Counted from the stretch's first letter, positions 26,098 through 34,836 are shown. The stretch is 48,365 bases of DNA from Lachnospiraceae bacterium (GCA_028724245.1 JAQYDI010000107.1:1-48365); one strand, 5' to 3'. Numbers and translations: made by a program. Notes: generated by a model not told the origin, from the letters alone.

Positions 26098-26136
26098 TAT
26101 GCAGAAGCCTGAGCAGGCTCAGGCCTGTTCTGCATA
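26098..26136 (-). other. Long hairpin between spoIVA and the PPK2 gene
   Basis: TATGCAGAA pairs with TTCTGCATA, and inside it GCCTGAG pairs with CTCAGGC around CAGG, with a three-base bulge. There is no T-run on either strand, so it is not an ordinary terminator. It may end spoIVA transcripts by processing, or shape the leader of the downstream gene. Confidence 0.6.
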
Positions 26137-26221
26137 CAATAGTATTTCCGTTTTTCGTTAATTTTACTATAAAATCAATGAAAATTCAACTGAAATTCAA
26201 CTGACTGACCACATAAGCAAC

Positions 26222-27706
26222 TTATATGATGATGCAGATCATGCCTCCGTTGCTGTCGTTGATGATTTTCTGAAGTGCTTCCTGCAGTTTTTGCTGACAT
26301 TCTTCTGTCATCTGGGAAATTTTCAGCTGTATGCCGTCATCAACGATCTGTTCAATGGATTTTCCGAAGATGTTGGTATCCCATATGCCTTCACTGCTGT
26401 TTTCCGAATTCCGGCGGATGTAGGAGATCAGATCATTGGCCTGACTTTCGCTTCCCACGATGGGAGCAATTTCCGTTTCAATCATGGCGCGGATCATATG
26501 GATGGAGCTGGCTTCTGCGCGCATGCGTACGCCGAATTTACTGCCGTGTTTCATCAGTTTCGGTTCATCCAGGCGGATAGCTGACCGTTCGGGGGTGACG
26601 ACCCCGTAACCGCGGGCCCCCGCGCTGGCTACGGCAGAAGCTACTTTCTGATATTCTGAACGCATGGCTGCAAAATCGCGGATGGTCTGCATCAGCTGTC
26701 GTTCTCCGGAAATGCGGATCCCCGAATATTCGCTGATGATTTCGTAATAAAGTTCCGGACGCATGACAACGGAAAAATGAACGGTACCGTCAGACAGATT
26801 TTTGTTGTAGATACGCATTTCACGTATCTGCTCGGACTGGATCTGCGCAAGAGACGGAACCACATCGCGCATGTGGGTGATCCGGCTGAAGATGTCGGAA
26901 CAGATCCGGATCAGCTCCTGTTTGACCGGGTGGGTCAGCGACAGAAGCTCCAGCCAGCGGGGGACATCGAAAGCGACAGAGGATACGGGGAATTCATTCA
27001 GCACGGACTGAAGAATCAGATCAATGTCTTCTTTTTTCAGCTGCTCACAGTTTACAGGAAGGACCGCCGTATCATATCTGGCCTGCAGCTGTTCGGCCAG
27101 TGCAGCGGCTTCCCGCGTATAAGGCTTCTGAACATTCAGCAGAACAACGAAGGGCTTGCCCAGATCCTTCAGTTCCCGGATCGTCTGTTCTTCGGCGGGA
27201 ATAAATGCCTCTCTGGGAAGTTCACCGAAGGAACCGTCTGTGGTCAGCACGATGCCGATGGTGGAGTGATCGGCAATGACTTTGCGGGTACCGACGCCAG
27301 CTGCTTCGGTAAAAGGAATTTCATAGGAAAACCAGGGCGTTTTCACCATTCGTTCCGAATCTCCTTCAATATGTCCGGCAGCGCCTTCTACCATATATCC
27401 CACACAGTCAATAAGGCGGACCATTACCTGGCTGCTTTCTCCGAATGTAACGGGAACCGCATCCTTTGGTACGAATTTCGGCTCAGTGGTCATGATGGTT
27501 TTTCCGGCGGCACTCTGGGGCAGTTCATCCCGGGTTCTTTCCCGCACATGGACGTCATCAATCTGGGGAAGCACCATCAGATCCATAAAGCGTTTGATAA
27601 AAGTTGATTTCCCGGTTCGCACCGGTCCCACCACACCGATATAGATTTCTCCTCCGGTGCGTGCGCTGATATCCTGGTAGATATTGTAGTCTGTTGCCTG
27701 TTCCAT
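26222..27706 (-). CDS. spoIVA: Stage IV sporulation protein A (coat basement-layer ATPase)
   Basis: SpoIVA polymerises on the forespore surface with ATP hydrolysis and forms the base of the spore coat. The 494-residue length and sequence match the family: N-terminal YNIYQDISARTGGEIYIG, Walker A GPVRTGKST (residues 27-35), IDCVGYMVEGA, VLLTTDGSFGELPREAF-like switch region, and the conserved C-terminus ending in NDSNGGMICIII. AGGTTAGG precedes the ATG. It is good evidence that the organism forms endospores. The gene is divergent from a degenerate LytM gene; a sigma-E promoter is expected between them but was not identified with confidence. Confidence 0.98.
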   Translation of the reverse strand: MEQATDYNIYQDISARTGGEIYIGVVGPVRTGKSTFIKRFMDLMVLPQIDDVHVRERTRDELPQSAAGKTIMTTEPKFVPKDAVPVTFGESSQVMVRLIDCVGYMVEGAAGHIEGDSERMVKTPWFSYEIPFTEAAGVGTRKVIADHSTIGIVLTTDGSFGELPREAFIPAEEQTIRELKDLGKPFVVLLNVQKPYTREAAALAEQLQARYDTAVLPVNCEQLKKEDIDLILQSVLNEFPVSSVAFDVPRWLELLSLTHPVKQELIRICSDIFSRITHMRDVVPSLAQIQSEQIREMRIYNKNLSDGTVHFSVVMRPELYYEIISEYSGIRISGERQLMQTIRDFAAMRSEYQKVASAVASAGARGYGVVTPERSAIRLDEPKLMKHGSKFGVRMRAEASSIHMIRAMIETEIAPIVGSESQANDLISYIRRNSENSSEGIWDTNIFGKSIEQIVDDGIQLKISQMTEECQQKLQEALQKIINDSNGGMICIII

Positions 27707-27857
27707 AACCTAACCTCCATTTTCTGTAAAATACATACTGCATCAATATATCTGCCTGTTTATTCATATGCGGAGAAAAGGGAGGGTATACCCGGAGCGG
27801 GATTCTCATAAAGTATGTAAGAACGGAAAAGGAGAGGCGGGAAAAACAGTAACGGTG

Positions 27858-28682
27858 ATGAAACGTTCTGCGGTATGGATCGGTGTCATTTTTCTGTGCG
27901 CATTTTTCAGCTGCGCAGGCATTCAGATGATTGAAAGAGATGCAGGTGTTCTGCAGATGGAATCTTTTCGAGCTGATGATGGGCAGTTTCTGGCTCTGGA
28001 AGGTATGGAAACGATGGAACAGCAGTTGTCGGAGCTTTCGCAGGTATCAGGAATTCCATTTGAAAAGCTGGTTGCGGCTGCAATGCTGAAAAATAATTTC
28101 CGTGCGGATGGCGGGATACGGAAAGCGGAAGTGCTTTCAGATGTGCTGGGATATGAACGGCTGGATGAAAAAACATTTTCCCGGATTTCTTCTTATTATA
28201 AAAGAATGTATGCGTGTGTGGAATACCTTCCGGCAGCAGATGTTTTGACTTCAAATGGCGGGCAGGAGAAATGTGCATACAGCGCAGCAGAACATTTGAG
28301 GCAGGCGCAGATGGAAGGCTCAGCAAAGACGGGGGGATTTTGCCTGCTGGTTCCGGTTGAGGAGAACTGGAAAGATATGGTACCGGCAGTCTGTATGAAG
28401 AGAGGGACAGTCGTGTCGGCGGATTCCTCTGAAAATACATTGTGTCTTGAGATGAATGATGGAGTTTCTGTTGTTTACGGCAATGTGAAGCAGGATCTGA
28501 AGGTATGGCAGGCCGGAGATGTGATTGAGAGCGGTACGATTCTGGGAAGTGTGACAGGAGCCGGACTGCTTCTGGAGTTCCGGCTCCTGTCAGAAGATGG
28601 CTCATGGCTTGACTTTAACGGATATCCCTGCCTGCTTCACGGTGAGAAAGAGGTACGTTCTGTCACACGGATGCTTCAATAA
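27858..28682 (+). CDS. Membrane-anchored protein with a degenerate LytM/M23-like domain
   Basis: About 274 residues from ATG 27858 (an in-frame ATG at 27768 would add 30). A hydrophobic N-terminal segment (AVWIGVIFLCAFFSCAGI) should anchor or export it. Residues about 70-105 are helical (LSQVSGIPFEKLVAAAMLKN). The C-terminal region (about 185-260: MKRGTVVSADSSENTL, GVSVVYGNVKQDLKVWQAGD, ILGSVTGAGLLLEFRLL, GSWLDFNGY) follows the strand pattern of M23 peptidases, but the HxxxD and HxH zinc ligands are replaced (LLLEFRLL), so peptidase activity is unlikely. It faces spoIVA, which hints at a sporulation role like that of LytM-domain proteins such as SpoIIQ; that is inference. Its end overlaps the convergent HyuA gene by 20 bp. 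Confidence 0.6.
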   Translation: MKRSAVWIGVIFLCAFFSCAGIQMIERDAGVLQMESFRADDGQFLALEGMETMEQQLSELSQVSGIPFEKLVAAAMLKNNFRADGGIRKAEVLSDVLGYERLDEKTFSRISSYYKRMYACVEYLPAADVLTSNGGQEKCAYSAAEHLRQAQMEGSAKTGGFCLLVPVEENWKDMVPAVCMKRGTVVSADSSENTLCLEMNDGVSVVYGNVKQDLKVWQAGDVIESGTILGSVTGAGLLLEFRLLSEDGSWLDFNGYPCLLHGEKEVRSVTRMLQ

Positions 28683-30657
28683 GAATATCCCGTATCGCAT
28701 TCAGGCCTGTAAAATACAGTTCTTTCTCGGCAAGATGGATATCGGGTGTGGAAGAAAGGCCGCGCTTTATGGCCTCTTCTCTGGCACAGATTTCAGCCCG
28801 CTTTCGGGCATAAATTCTGGCTTCTTCCAGTTCTTCAGGGGAAAATTCCAGCGTATCTCCCGGGCTGAATACGGTATAGCGGATTACGCCGCCGTATGCA
28901 TTATAGGAAGGTGTAACACGCACAGTTGTGGTAAATGCAACCTGACAGACGGCTGCGCCGATGGCATTGGCTACAGCAGCATGTTCCGGAATTACAGCGC
29001 GGGTTCCGAAGGCTTTTGCCACATCATCCAGAAAAATGTGAATGGGTCCGCCGATTCCTATGAAAACAAAATCGGTGTGGAAAAGCGGGAAAAGGCTGCC
29101 CGGAGTACAGCCGTCGGCGTACTGGCGCCAGCTTTCATGGATCAGCTGACCAAGCTGTGCGTCAAGTCCCTCGCGCCGGATCCAGGAAAACTGCTGCTCC
29201 AGAAGGATTCTGGCCAGATTGGTGAACAGCTTTTCTTTTACCATATCGTATACGCGTTCACAGAGTTCTGCTGTTGTGATCTGTACACAGGCTGCGAGAA
29301 CCGCTGCACCATGGCGGGATACCCGGGCATTGTAAGCTGTATAATCTCCGCGGATATGCATGATATCGGTAGGAGTGAGACCTGCCCGCATGATGATATT
29401 CTCCGATTCCAGATGGGCTGTGTCCAGATTGTAAACAGGGATGTGAACGGCTTCACACAAATCTCTCATGTTCAGGGGACGTTCTTTCAGCACTTCACAT
29501 ATCTCGCGTTCTTCCTGAGTAAATCCCGGCAGGTCATCTATGTTCTGCTGTAGAATATAGTATTCATAAATACTGCGGGTGGATGTGATTTCCAGTTCTG
29601 CCATTTCCTGCAGTTCCTGTTCAATGTAAGGGTAATCCTGTGCCATAATGCACAGGGGGATTACTCTCCGGTTGTCCAGATGCAGGCCGTCGGAAGGGGT
29701 GATGCGGATGCCGCTGTCGCCGCCCAGAGCAAAGGTATCCACAAAAAGTCCCTTTACGAAGGTATTCCAGTTTCCGATATGGATTCCTCCGTTGACCCGC
29801 AGGGGCTCTCCATTCTTTAAAAAAGCCACATCGGTGGTGGTGCCGCCCATGTCAACGATCACCGCCTGATCTGCGCCGGTCAACTCCTGCGCCCCCATAA
29901 GACTTGCCACCGGTCCGCAGAGCAGGGTCTCCACAGGCCTCAGTCTGGCAAATTCTCTCGACATCAGGGAACCGTCGCTTCGTACGATTACCGGCTGGCA
30001 GGTAATACCTGCGCGGGCGGCAGAACGGGTGATGGCTTTCAGGAAAGTGTCGATGACGGGAATCAGACGGGCATTCAGCAGACAGCTGGCACCCCGTTTG
30101 ATGAAATCCAGTTCATGAAACATTTCGTAGCCGCATACGACAGGAAGATCCATATGGTCAAGAAGCAGCTTCTGTGTGGTCTGTTCCAGAAATGCCCCGG
30201 TCTGACGGGAATAGATTTCCACCACAGCGGCGGCCTGACAGTCTTTCAAAGCGGTTTCCAGTTCTTTCTGCAGCGCTTTCCAGTCGGGCATGCTTCGAAT
30301 TTCACCGTCGCAGGAGGTGCGGCTGTCGTAACAGATCAGATCATCTTCTGTGATGGTACCGTTTTTTCCGATTACACGCATGGCATAGGATGCATCCGTT
30401 CCGAAAAGAATCAGTTTTGCCCGCCCGCCTTTTTCCTCAACGCATGCATTGGTGGCCAGCGTGGTGGAAAGTGCCAGTGTCTGTGCCTGACAGATAAGAT
30501 CTTCCGGCAGACCGCTTAACGCGTTGCCGATTCCGATGGACAGATCCTGCTTTGTAGTCAGGGCTTTTGCTGAAGCAATTACTTTTTTGGTGTCATAGTC
30601 ATAAAGTACCGCGTCGGTACAGGTTCCTCCTGTATCGATTCCGATTCCCAGTTTCAT
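28663..30657 (-). CDS. Hydantoinase/oxoprolinase family protein (HyuA-like, ASKHA fold)
   Basis: A 664-residue protein with the N-terminal phosphate motif GIDTGGTCTDAVLYD (residues 6-20), the second nucleotide motif VIVDMGGTTTDVAFLKNG (about 270), and the adenosine region VFIGIGGPIHIFLDD. These are features of ATP-dependent HyuA/oxoprolinase subunits. No hyuB partner is adjacent, so hydantoin or oxoproline cleavage cannot be assumed; the gene is a solitary member of a subgroup frequent in Clostridia. The start has GGGGGA upstream. It overlaps the convergent LytM gene by 20 bp. Confidence 0.8.
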   Translation of the reverse strand: MKLGIGIDTGGTCTDAVLYDYDTKKVIASAKALTTKQDLSIGIGNALSGLPEDLICQAQTLALSTTLATNACVEEKGGRAKLILFGTDASYAMRVIGKNGTITEDDLICYDSRTSCDGEIRSMPDWKALQKELETALKDCQAAAVVEIYSRQTGAFLEQTTQKLLLDHMDLPVVCGYEMFHELDFIKRGASCLLNARLIPVIDTFLKAITRSAARAGITCQPVIVRSDGSLMSREFARLRPVETLLCGPVASLMGAQELTGADQAVIVDMGGTTTDVAFLKNGEPLRVNGGIHIGNWNTFVKGLFVDTFALGGDSGIRITPSDGLHLDNRRVIPLCIMAQDYPYIEQELQEMAELEITSTRSIYEYYILQQNIDDLPGFTQEEREICEVLKERPLNMRDLCEAVHIPVYNLDTAHLESENIIMRAGLTPTDIMHIRGDYTAYNARVSRHGAAVLAACVQITTAELCERVYDMVKEKLFTNLARILLEQQFSWIRREGLDAQLGQLIHESWRQYADGCTPGSLFPLFHTDFVFIGIGGPIHIFLDDVAKAFGTRAVIPEHAAVANAIGAAVCQVAFTTTVRVTPSYNAYGGVIRYTVFSPGDTLEFSPEELEEARIYARKRAEICAREEAIKRGLSSTPDIHLAEKELYFTGLNAIRDILIEASV

Positions 30658-30727
30658 AAAATAAAATCCCCCATGTATTCTTTTGTAAAATGCATCCGGC
30701 TGGAGCGGAGCATAAATTCTGTTTTTC

Positions 30728-30760
30728 AGTATATCATATTTCGGTGGTTTATGATATACT
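30728..30760. promoter_or_regulatory. AT-rich palindrome, possible operator
   Basis: Perfect 11-base inverted repeat AGTATATCATA / TATGATATACT with an 11-base loop, about 70 bp upstream of the HyuA-like gene start and upstream of the thymidylate synthase homologue. TATGAT and TATACT hexamers within it could serve as -10 elements on either strand. Operator or terminator cannot be told apart by eye. Confidence 0.45.
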
Positions 30761-30954
30761 CTATACTGTTCTGAAAAAACAGAAAATGCAGCATTATGAA
30801 GCAGGGGAAGAAAACTGAGGAATCGGACTGCTGCGGCAGGGTGTGCGGAATTGTTTCAAAATCGTGTCACAGCTTTGCGCACAGGCTTTTTATCTGATTC
30901 CATCTGTGATAAAATATCATCGTACCAGATACAATTTGTTTGGTAAGGTCACAG

Positions 30955-30987
30955 AAAGCAGGGCGCCCGGTCAACGTCCTGCTTTTT
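30955..30987 (+). terminator. Terminator-like hairpin upstream of the thymidylate synthase homologue
   Basis: Stem AAAGCAGG / CCTGCTTT (30955-30962 and 30978-30985) with a 15-base loop and five T. It sits only 26 bases before the start codon at 31014, so it could be an attenuator or the terminator of a short upstream transcript. Confidence 0.6.
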
Positions 30988-30988
30988 G

Positions 30989-31000
30989 TATAACAGGAAA
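30989..31000 (+). repeat. Post-terminator repeat TATAACAGGAAA, copy 2
   Basis: Exact 12-mer, one base after the T-run of the preceding hairpin and 13 bases before the next start codon. Confidence 0.7.
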
Positions 31001-31013
31001 TGGAGTAAATAAT

Positions 31014-31757
31014 ATGAAAGAAATTTTAGTTACCGGTGATTCTCTGCCGGAAGCATACCACAAAGCACTGTCAGCTCTGGAGAAGGAAGGAGAAACGGGT
31101 GCCTGTGAGGACTGGGGCTGCAGCCAGAAAGAAGTTTCCATGACCATGGTGGTGGAACATCCGCTGGCAGAACCCATGATTTCCAGACTGTTTATCGGCG
31201 GTCCTGCAGAACTGGAACAGTACCGTATGGAGATGCTGGACGGCATACTTGATTTTGAAATTGAAAAAGGGAACTGGAAATATACGTATCATGACCGTAT
31301 TAAGGATCAGATTCCTTTTATTGTGGAAGAACTGAGACGCAGTCCTTCCAGCCGCCGTGCGGTGATCACGGTGCGGACTCCTGAAGATATGGGAAGTGAA
31401 GATCCCGCCTGCATGCAGCATCTTCAGTATTTCATCCGTGACGGGAAACTGGAATGCAAGGTACTGTTCCGTTCCAATGATGCCTGCAAAGCTTCCTTTA
31501 TGAATGCCTTTGCCATTATCATGCTGCAGAAACGGATTGCGGATGAACTGGACGTGCCCATGGGCGCCTACTGTCACAGAGCCAACAGCTACCACTGTTA
31601 TGAGAAGGATTTTGATATGCTGAAGGGATATGTGAAACGAATCGAGGAAGATGATGCGGAAGATATTACCTTTGAGTATGAAGGTGACTGGAAGGAAATG
31701 ATGGAGGATGCCCGTCCGGGAATTCTTTCGCAGGTTGAAATTCTGAAAAAACAGTAG
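31014..31757 (+). CDS. Divergent thymidylate synthase superfamily protein
   Basis: The 247-residue protein aligns with ThyA through its catalytic half: PACMQHLQYFIRDGKLECK corresponds to PPCHAFFQFYVADGKLSCQ, so Cys133 is the nucleophile; FRSND matches the phosphate-binding RSxD; Asn164 matches the pyrimidine-specifying Asn (uracil rather than cytosine type); and YHCY matches HxY. The His after the nucleophile is Met134, and the N-terminal folate-side segment (the WxxxWxD insert region) is much shorter. It may methylate dUMP or a related nucleotide. The start has TGGAG eight bases upstream; the frame open back to 30843 is not coding. Family is secure, exact reaction is not. Confidence 0.75.
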   Translation: MKEILVTGDSLPEAYHKALSALEKEGETGACEDWGCSQKEVSMTMVVEHPLAEPMISRLFIGGPAELEQYRMEMLDGILDFEIEKGNWKYTYHDRIKDQIPFIVEELRRSPSSRRAVITVRTPEDMGSEDPACMQHLQYFIRDGKLECKVLFRSNDACKASFMNAFAIIMLQKRIADELDVPMGAYCHRANSYHCYEKDFDMLKGYVKRIEEDDAEDITFEYEGDWKEMMEDARPGILSQVEILKKQ

Positions 31758-31791
31758 GCAAAGAAAAAATAAATATGTCAAGAAAAATTAC

Positions 31792-31820
31792 TTGACAAAG
31801 TGAAAAGTATAGTGTATGCT
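31792..31820 (+). promoter_or_regulatory. Strong sigma-A promoter of the ylxM-ffh-rpsP-rimM-trmD operon
   Basis: TTGACA (31792-31797, full consensus), 17-bp spacer, TATGCT (31815-31820). Transcription would begin about ten bases before the ylxM start, giving a very short leader. Confidence 0.85.
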
Positions 31821-31837
31821 ATCTCAGGTGATTGAAC

Positions 31838-32185
31838 ATGGATGAAATTTTGGAGCAGACGCTGCTTTATGATTTTTATGGTGAACTGCTGACAGAACAT
31901 CAGCAGAAGATTTACGAGGATGTGGTATTCAATGACCTGTCCTACAGTGAAGTCGCAAAAGAGCAGGGCATTTCCAGACAGGGAATCTATGATATGATCA
32001 AGCGCATTAACCGGATCCTTATGGGATATGAAGAGAAACTTCATCTTGTGGAGCAGTTTCTGAACGCAAAGAAGCTGGCTGCCCGGATTCATGCGCTGGC
32101 TGAAAATTACCTTGCGGAAAGAGATATGGATGATATTTATGAGATCCGGAGACTTTCTGCAGAGATGATGGAACTTCAGAACTGA
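31838..32185 (+). CDS. ylxM: YlxM-family SRP-associated helix-turn-helix protein
   Basis: A 115-residue protein of the UPF0122/YlxM family, encoded directly upstream of ffh in most Firmicutes. Helices include LTEHQQKIYEDVVFNDLSYSEVAKEQGISRQGIYDMIKR, a sigma-70 region-4-like HTH. In streptococci YlxM modulates SRP; a similar role is expected. ATG 31838 with AGGTG seven bases upstream is preferred over TTG 31832. First gene of the operon. Confidence 0.92.
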   Translation: MDEILEQTLLYDFYGELLTEHQQKIYEDVVFNDLSYSEVAKEQGISRQGIYDMIKRINRILMGYEEKLHLVEQFLNAKKLAARIHALAENYLAERDMDDIYEIRRLSAEMMELQN

Positions 32186-32211
32186 GATGCTCGGCGAAAA
32201 GGAGTGATGAG

Positions 32212-33573
32212 ATGGCATTTGAAAGCCTTTCTGATAAATTACAGAATATTTTCAAGAATCTGCGGGGCAAAGGAAAGCTGACAGAAGCAGATGTAAAAGC
32301 TGCTCTGAAAGAAGTCAAGATGGCGCTGCTGGAGGCAGATGTCAGTTTTCGTATTGTAAAGCAGTTTATCAAGTCTGTTGAAGCAAGAGCGGTTGGTGAG
32401 GAAGTTCTGGAAAGTCTGACACCCGGTCAGATGGTGATCAAGATCGTGAATGAGGAGCTGATCAAGCTGATGGGTTCCGAGACCAAGGAACTGCAGCTGA
32501 ACAGTGCAGGCATGACGACCATTATGATGATCGGCCTTCAGGGTGCCGGCAAGACGACAACTGCGGCAAAAATTGCTGCGAAGATCAAATCGAAGGGAAG
32601 GAAGCCGCTTCTGGTTGCCTGTGATGTATACCGTCCTGCTGCCATTGATCAGCTGAAGATCAACGGAGAACGGGTTGGTGTGGAAGTGTATTCTTTGGAA
32701 GGCAGCAAAGACCCGGTAGATATTTCCAGAAAAGCAGTGGAATATGCGCAGGTCAATGGATTTAATGTGGTGATCATTGATACGGCCGGCAGACTTCATG
32801 TGGATGAGGCTATGATGGATGAACTGGCAGCAATCCGTGAGACGGTTATGGTTGATCAGAGCATTCTGGTTGTGGATGCCATGACCGGTCAGGATGCAGT
32901 CAATGTAGCTGACAGTTTCCAGAAAAAGGTTGGAATCGATGGTGTTGTCCTGACAAAGCTGGATGGTGATACCCGGGGCGGTGCTGCACTGTCCATTCGT
33001 GCGGTGACAGGAAGCCCTATCCTTTATGCAGGTATGGGCGAGAAGCTGTCCGATCTGGAGCAGTTTCATCCCGACCGTATGGCGAGCCGTATTCTCGGCA
33101 TGGGCGATATGCTGACTCTGATCGAGAAGGCGCAGGCCCATATTGATGAAGATAAGGCCAGAGAGTATGAGCAGAAGCTGCGCAAGGCAGAATTCGATTA
33201 TAATGATTTCCTGGATCAGATTTCTCAGGTGAAGAAGATGGGAGGACTCGGACAGATGCTTTCCATGCTTCCCGGTGCGGGAAAACTGAAAGGAATCTCC
33301 ATGGATGATCTGGATGACTCTGCATTCAAAGTGACGGAAGCGATTATTCATTCCATGACGGCGGAGGAGAGAAGCAATCCGGACCTGATCAATATGTCCC
33401 GCAAGAAGCGTATCGCAGCCGGCGCGGGTGTTGATATCAATGAAGTGAACCGACTGTGCAAACAGTTTGATCAGATGAAGAAGATGATGAAACAGATGAC
33501 AGGTTCCATGGGCAAGAAAGGACGCCGCGGCGGTATGCCGGGTGGTTTCGGCGGTATGAAGCTGCCGTTTTAA
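32212..33573 (+). CDS. ffh: Signal recognition particle protein Ffh (SRP54)
   Basis: Ffh binds signal peptides and the 4.5S/6S scRNA and targets ribosomes to the membrane. The 453-residue protein has the N domain, the GTPase domain with GLQGAGKTTTAAKIA (about residues 105-119), DVYRPAAIDQL, DTAGRLHVDE and TKLDGDTRGGAALS, and the Met-rich M domain ending in GKKGRRGGMPGGFGGMKLPF. The start has AAAGGAG. Confidence 0.98.
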   Translation: MAFESLSDKLQNIFKNLRGKGKLTEADVKAALKEVKMALLEADVSFRIVKQFIKSVEARAVGEEVLESLTPGQMVIKIVNEELIKLMGSETKELQLNSAGMTTIMMIGLQGAGKTTTAAKIAAKIKSKGRKPLLVACDVYRPAAIDQLKINGERVGVEVYSLEGSKDPVDISRKAVEYAQVNGFNVVIIDTAGRLHVDEAMMDELAAIRETVMVDQSILVVDAMTGQDAVNVADSFQKKVGIDGVVLTKLDGDTRGGAALSIRAVTGSPILYAGMGEKLSDLEQFHPDRMASRILGMGDMLTLIEKAQAHIDEDKAREYEQKLRKAEFDYNDFLDQISQVKKMGGLGQMLSMLPGAGKLKGISMDDLDDSAFKVTEAIIHSMTAEERSNPDLINMSRKKRIAAGAGVDINEVNRLCKQFDQMKKMMKQMTGSMGKKGRRGGMPGGFGGMKLPF

Positions 33574-33703
33574 TCAGCGGTATGGCAGCTGTTCTGTATT
33601 CTGAACAGAGGATTCATCTGTTTGGGGTTTCAACAGGCAGAGCGCTGCTTTATCATAGATCACAGAGCCGTTATGGCGAATTCTTATAAGGAGGTGAATT
33701 TAC

Positions 33704-33946
33704 ATGGCAGTAAAGATCAGATTAAAGAGAATGGGTGCTAAGAAAGCTCCTTTCTACAGAGTAATTGTTGCAGATTCCAGATCTCCCAGAGACGGAAGAT
33801 TCATCGATGAAATCGGTTACTATGATCCCACAAAGGATCCCAGCGTAATCAAAATTGATGCTGAAAAAGCTAACAAATGGATTGCTAATGGTGCACAGCC
33901 TACTGATACAGTAGAAAAGCTGTTAAAGATTGCCGGTGTAAAATAA
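33704..33946 (+). CDS. rpsP: 30S ribosomal protein S16
   Basis: 80-residue S16: [40 protein letters not shown] and [10 protein letters not shown] are family hallmarks. AAGGAGGTG is seven bases upstream. The 130-bp gap after ffh carries no clear promoter or terminator, so it is probably in the same transcript. Confidence 0.98.
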   Translation: MAVKIRLKRMGAKKAPFYRVIVADSRSPRDGRFIDEIGYYDPTKDPSVIKIDAEKANKWIANGAQPTDTVEKLLKIAGVK

Positions 33947-33965
33947 TCGGTGCGGGAGGTAACTG

Positions 33966-34193
33966 ATGAAAGAATTGGTTGAAATCATTGCCCGCGCTTT
34001 GGTAGACAATCCTGAGGAAGTAGTAGTTACTGAAACGGATAACGGCCAGGAATTGGTGCTTGAACTCAAGGTTGCCGAGTCCGATATGGGCAAGGTAATT
34101 GGCAAGCAGGGCAGAATTGCGAAAGCTATTCGTTCCGTAGTTAAGGCTGCTGCTGCAAAAGAGAATATTAAGGTCGTACTGGACATTGAATAA
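33966..34193 (+). CDS. khpA: KH-domain RNA-binding protein KhpA (YlqC)
   Basis: A 75-residue single KH domain with GKVIGKQGRIAKAIRSVVKAAA, the GxxG loop being GKQG. KhpA works with KhpB (Jag) in RNA binding and cell elongation in Gram-positive bacteria and is usually encoded next to rpsP, as here. GGGAGG precedes the ATG. Confidence 0.95.
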   Translation: MKELVEIIARALVDNPEEVVVTETDNGQELVLELKVAESDMGKVIGKQGRIAKAIRSVVKAAAAKENIKVVLDIE

Positions 34194-34211
34194 TCAGCCG
34201 CAGTGCGAAGT

Positions 34212-34246
34212 TAAAATGGGTGTCCTTTCAGGGGGCGCCCATTTTA
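34212..34246 (+). other. Hairpin between khpA and rimM
   Basis: Eleven-base stem TAAAATGGGTG / CGCCCATTTTA (one G-U pair) with a 13-base loop and no T-run. It stands 19 bases after khpA and could be an RNA-processing or partial-termination element that lowers rimM-trmD expression relative to rpsP; this is inference. Confidence 0.6.
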
Positions 34247-34326
34247 GTATCGGTGGTGTGAACGGCATATTCTTTTGCCGCGGCGGGCATCGGAACCGGA
34301 AAACCTCATGATTTAAGGAGGCAGAA

Positions 34327-34836
34327 ATGGAACAGTATTTTAAAGTGGGTATTATAACCGGAACCCATGGATTAAAAGGAGAAGTCAAGGTATTCCCTAC
34401 GACAGATGACATGCGCCGCTATGATGATCTGAAGCATGTGGAGATGGAATATCGAGGAAGAAGAATACCTTTGGATATAGAGCGTGTCAGATATTTTAAA
34501 CAGTATGTTATTGTGAAGTTCAAAGGCATTGATGATATCAATGATGTGGAACGCTACAGCAAGTGTCCGCTTTTTGTCAGCAGAGAGGATGCGGTGCCGC
34601 TGGAAGAGAATGAAAACTACATTGCAGATCTGATCGGGCTGCCGGTGGTTACGGATACAGGCTTGAAACTGGGACCGTTAAAGGATATCCTGCTGACCGG
34701 TGCCAATGACGTATATGTGGTGGATTATAACGGAAAGGAAGTGCTGATTCCTTCCATTAAGGAGTGTATCCTGAATGTAGATCTGGAAAAGGGCGAAATT
34801 CTGGTACATCTGCTGGAGGGACTGCTGTCATTATGA
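34327..34836 (+). CDS. rimM: Ribosome maturation factor RimM
   Basis: RimM assists 16S rRNA processing and 30S head assembly, binding S19. The 169-residue protein has the RimM N domain ([20 protein letters not shown]) and the PRC-barrel domain ([30 protein letters not shown]). AAGGAGGCAGAA precedes the ATG. It shares a four-base ATGA overlap with trmD. Confidence 0.97.
   Translation: MEQYFKVGIITGTHGLKGEVKVFPTTDDMRRYDDLKHVEMEYRGRRIPLDIERVRYFKQYVIVKFKGIDDINDVERYSKCPLFVSREDAVPLEENENYIADLIGLPVVTDTGLKLGPLKDILLTGANDVYVVDYNGKEVLIPSIKECILNVDLEKGEILVHLLEGLLSL

Larger units (their letters stand above)
30658..31013. other. Intergenic region with an AT-rich palindrome and a terminator-like hairpin
   Basis: About 355 bp with no supported gene. 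It holds the palindrome at 30728-30760, a weak stem TGTGCG / CGCACA (30841-30883) followed by GGCTTTTT, the hairpin at 30955-30987 and one copy of the TATAACAGGAAA motif. No clear promoter was assigned. Confidence 0.5.

Noticed and set aside
30780-31013. THF riboswitch before the thymidylate synthase homologue
   Set aside because: The conserved core sequences of folate riboswitches are not visible; only simple hairpins are seen.
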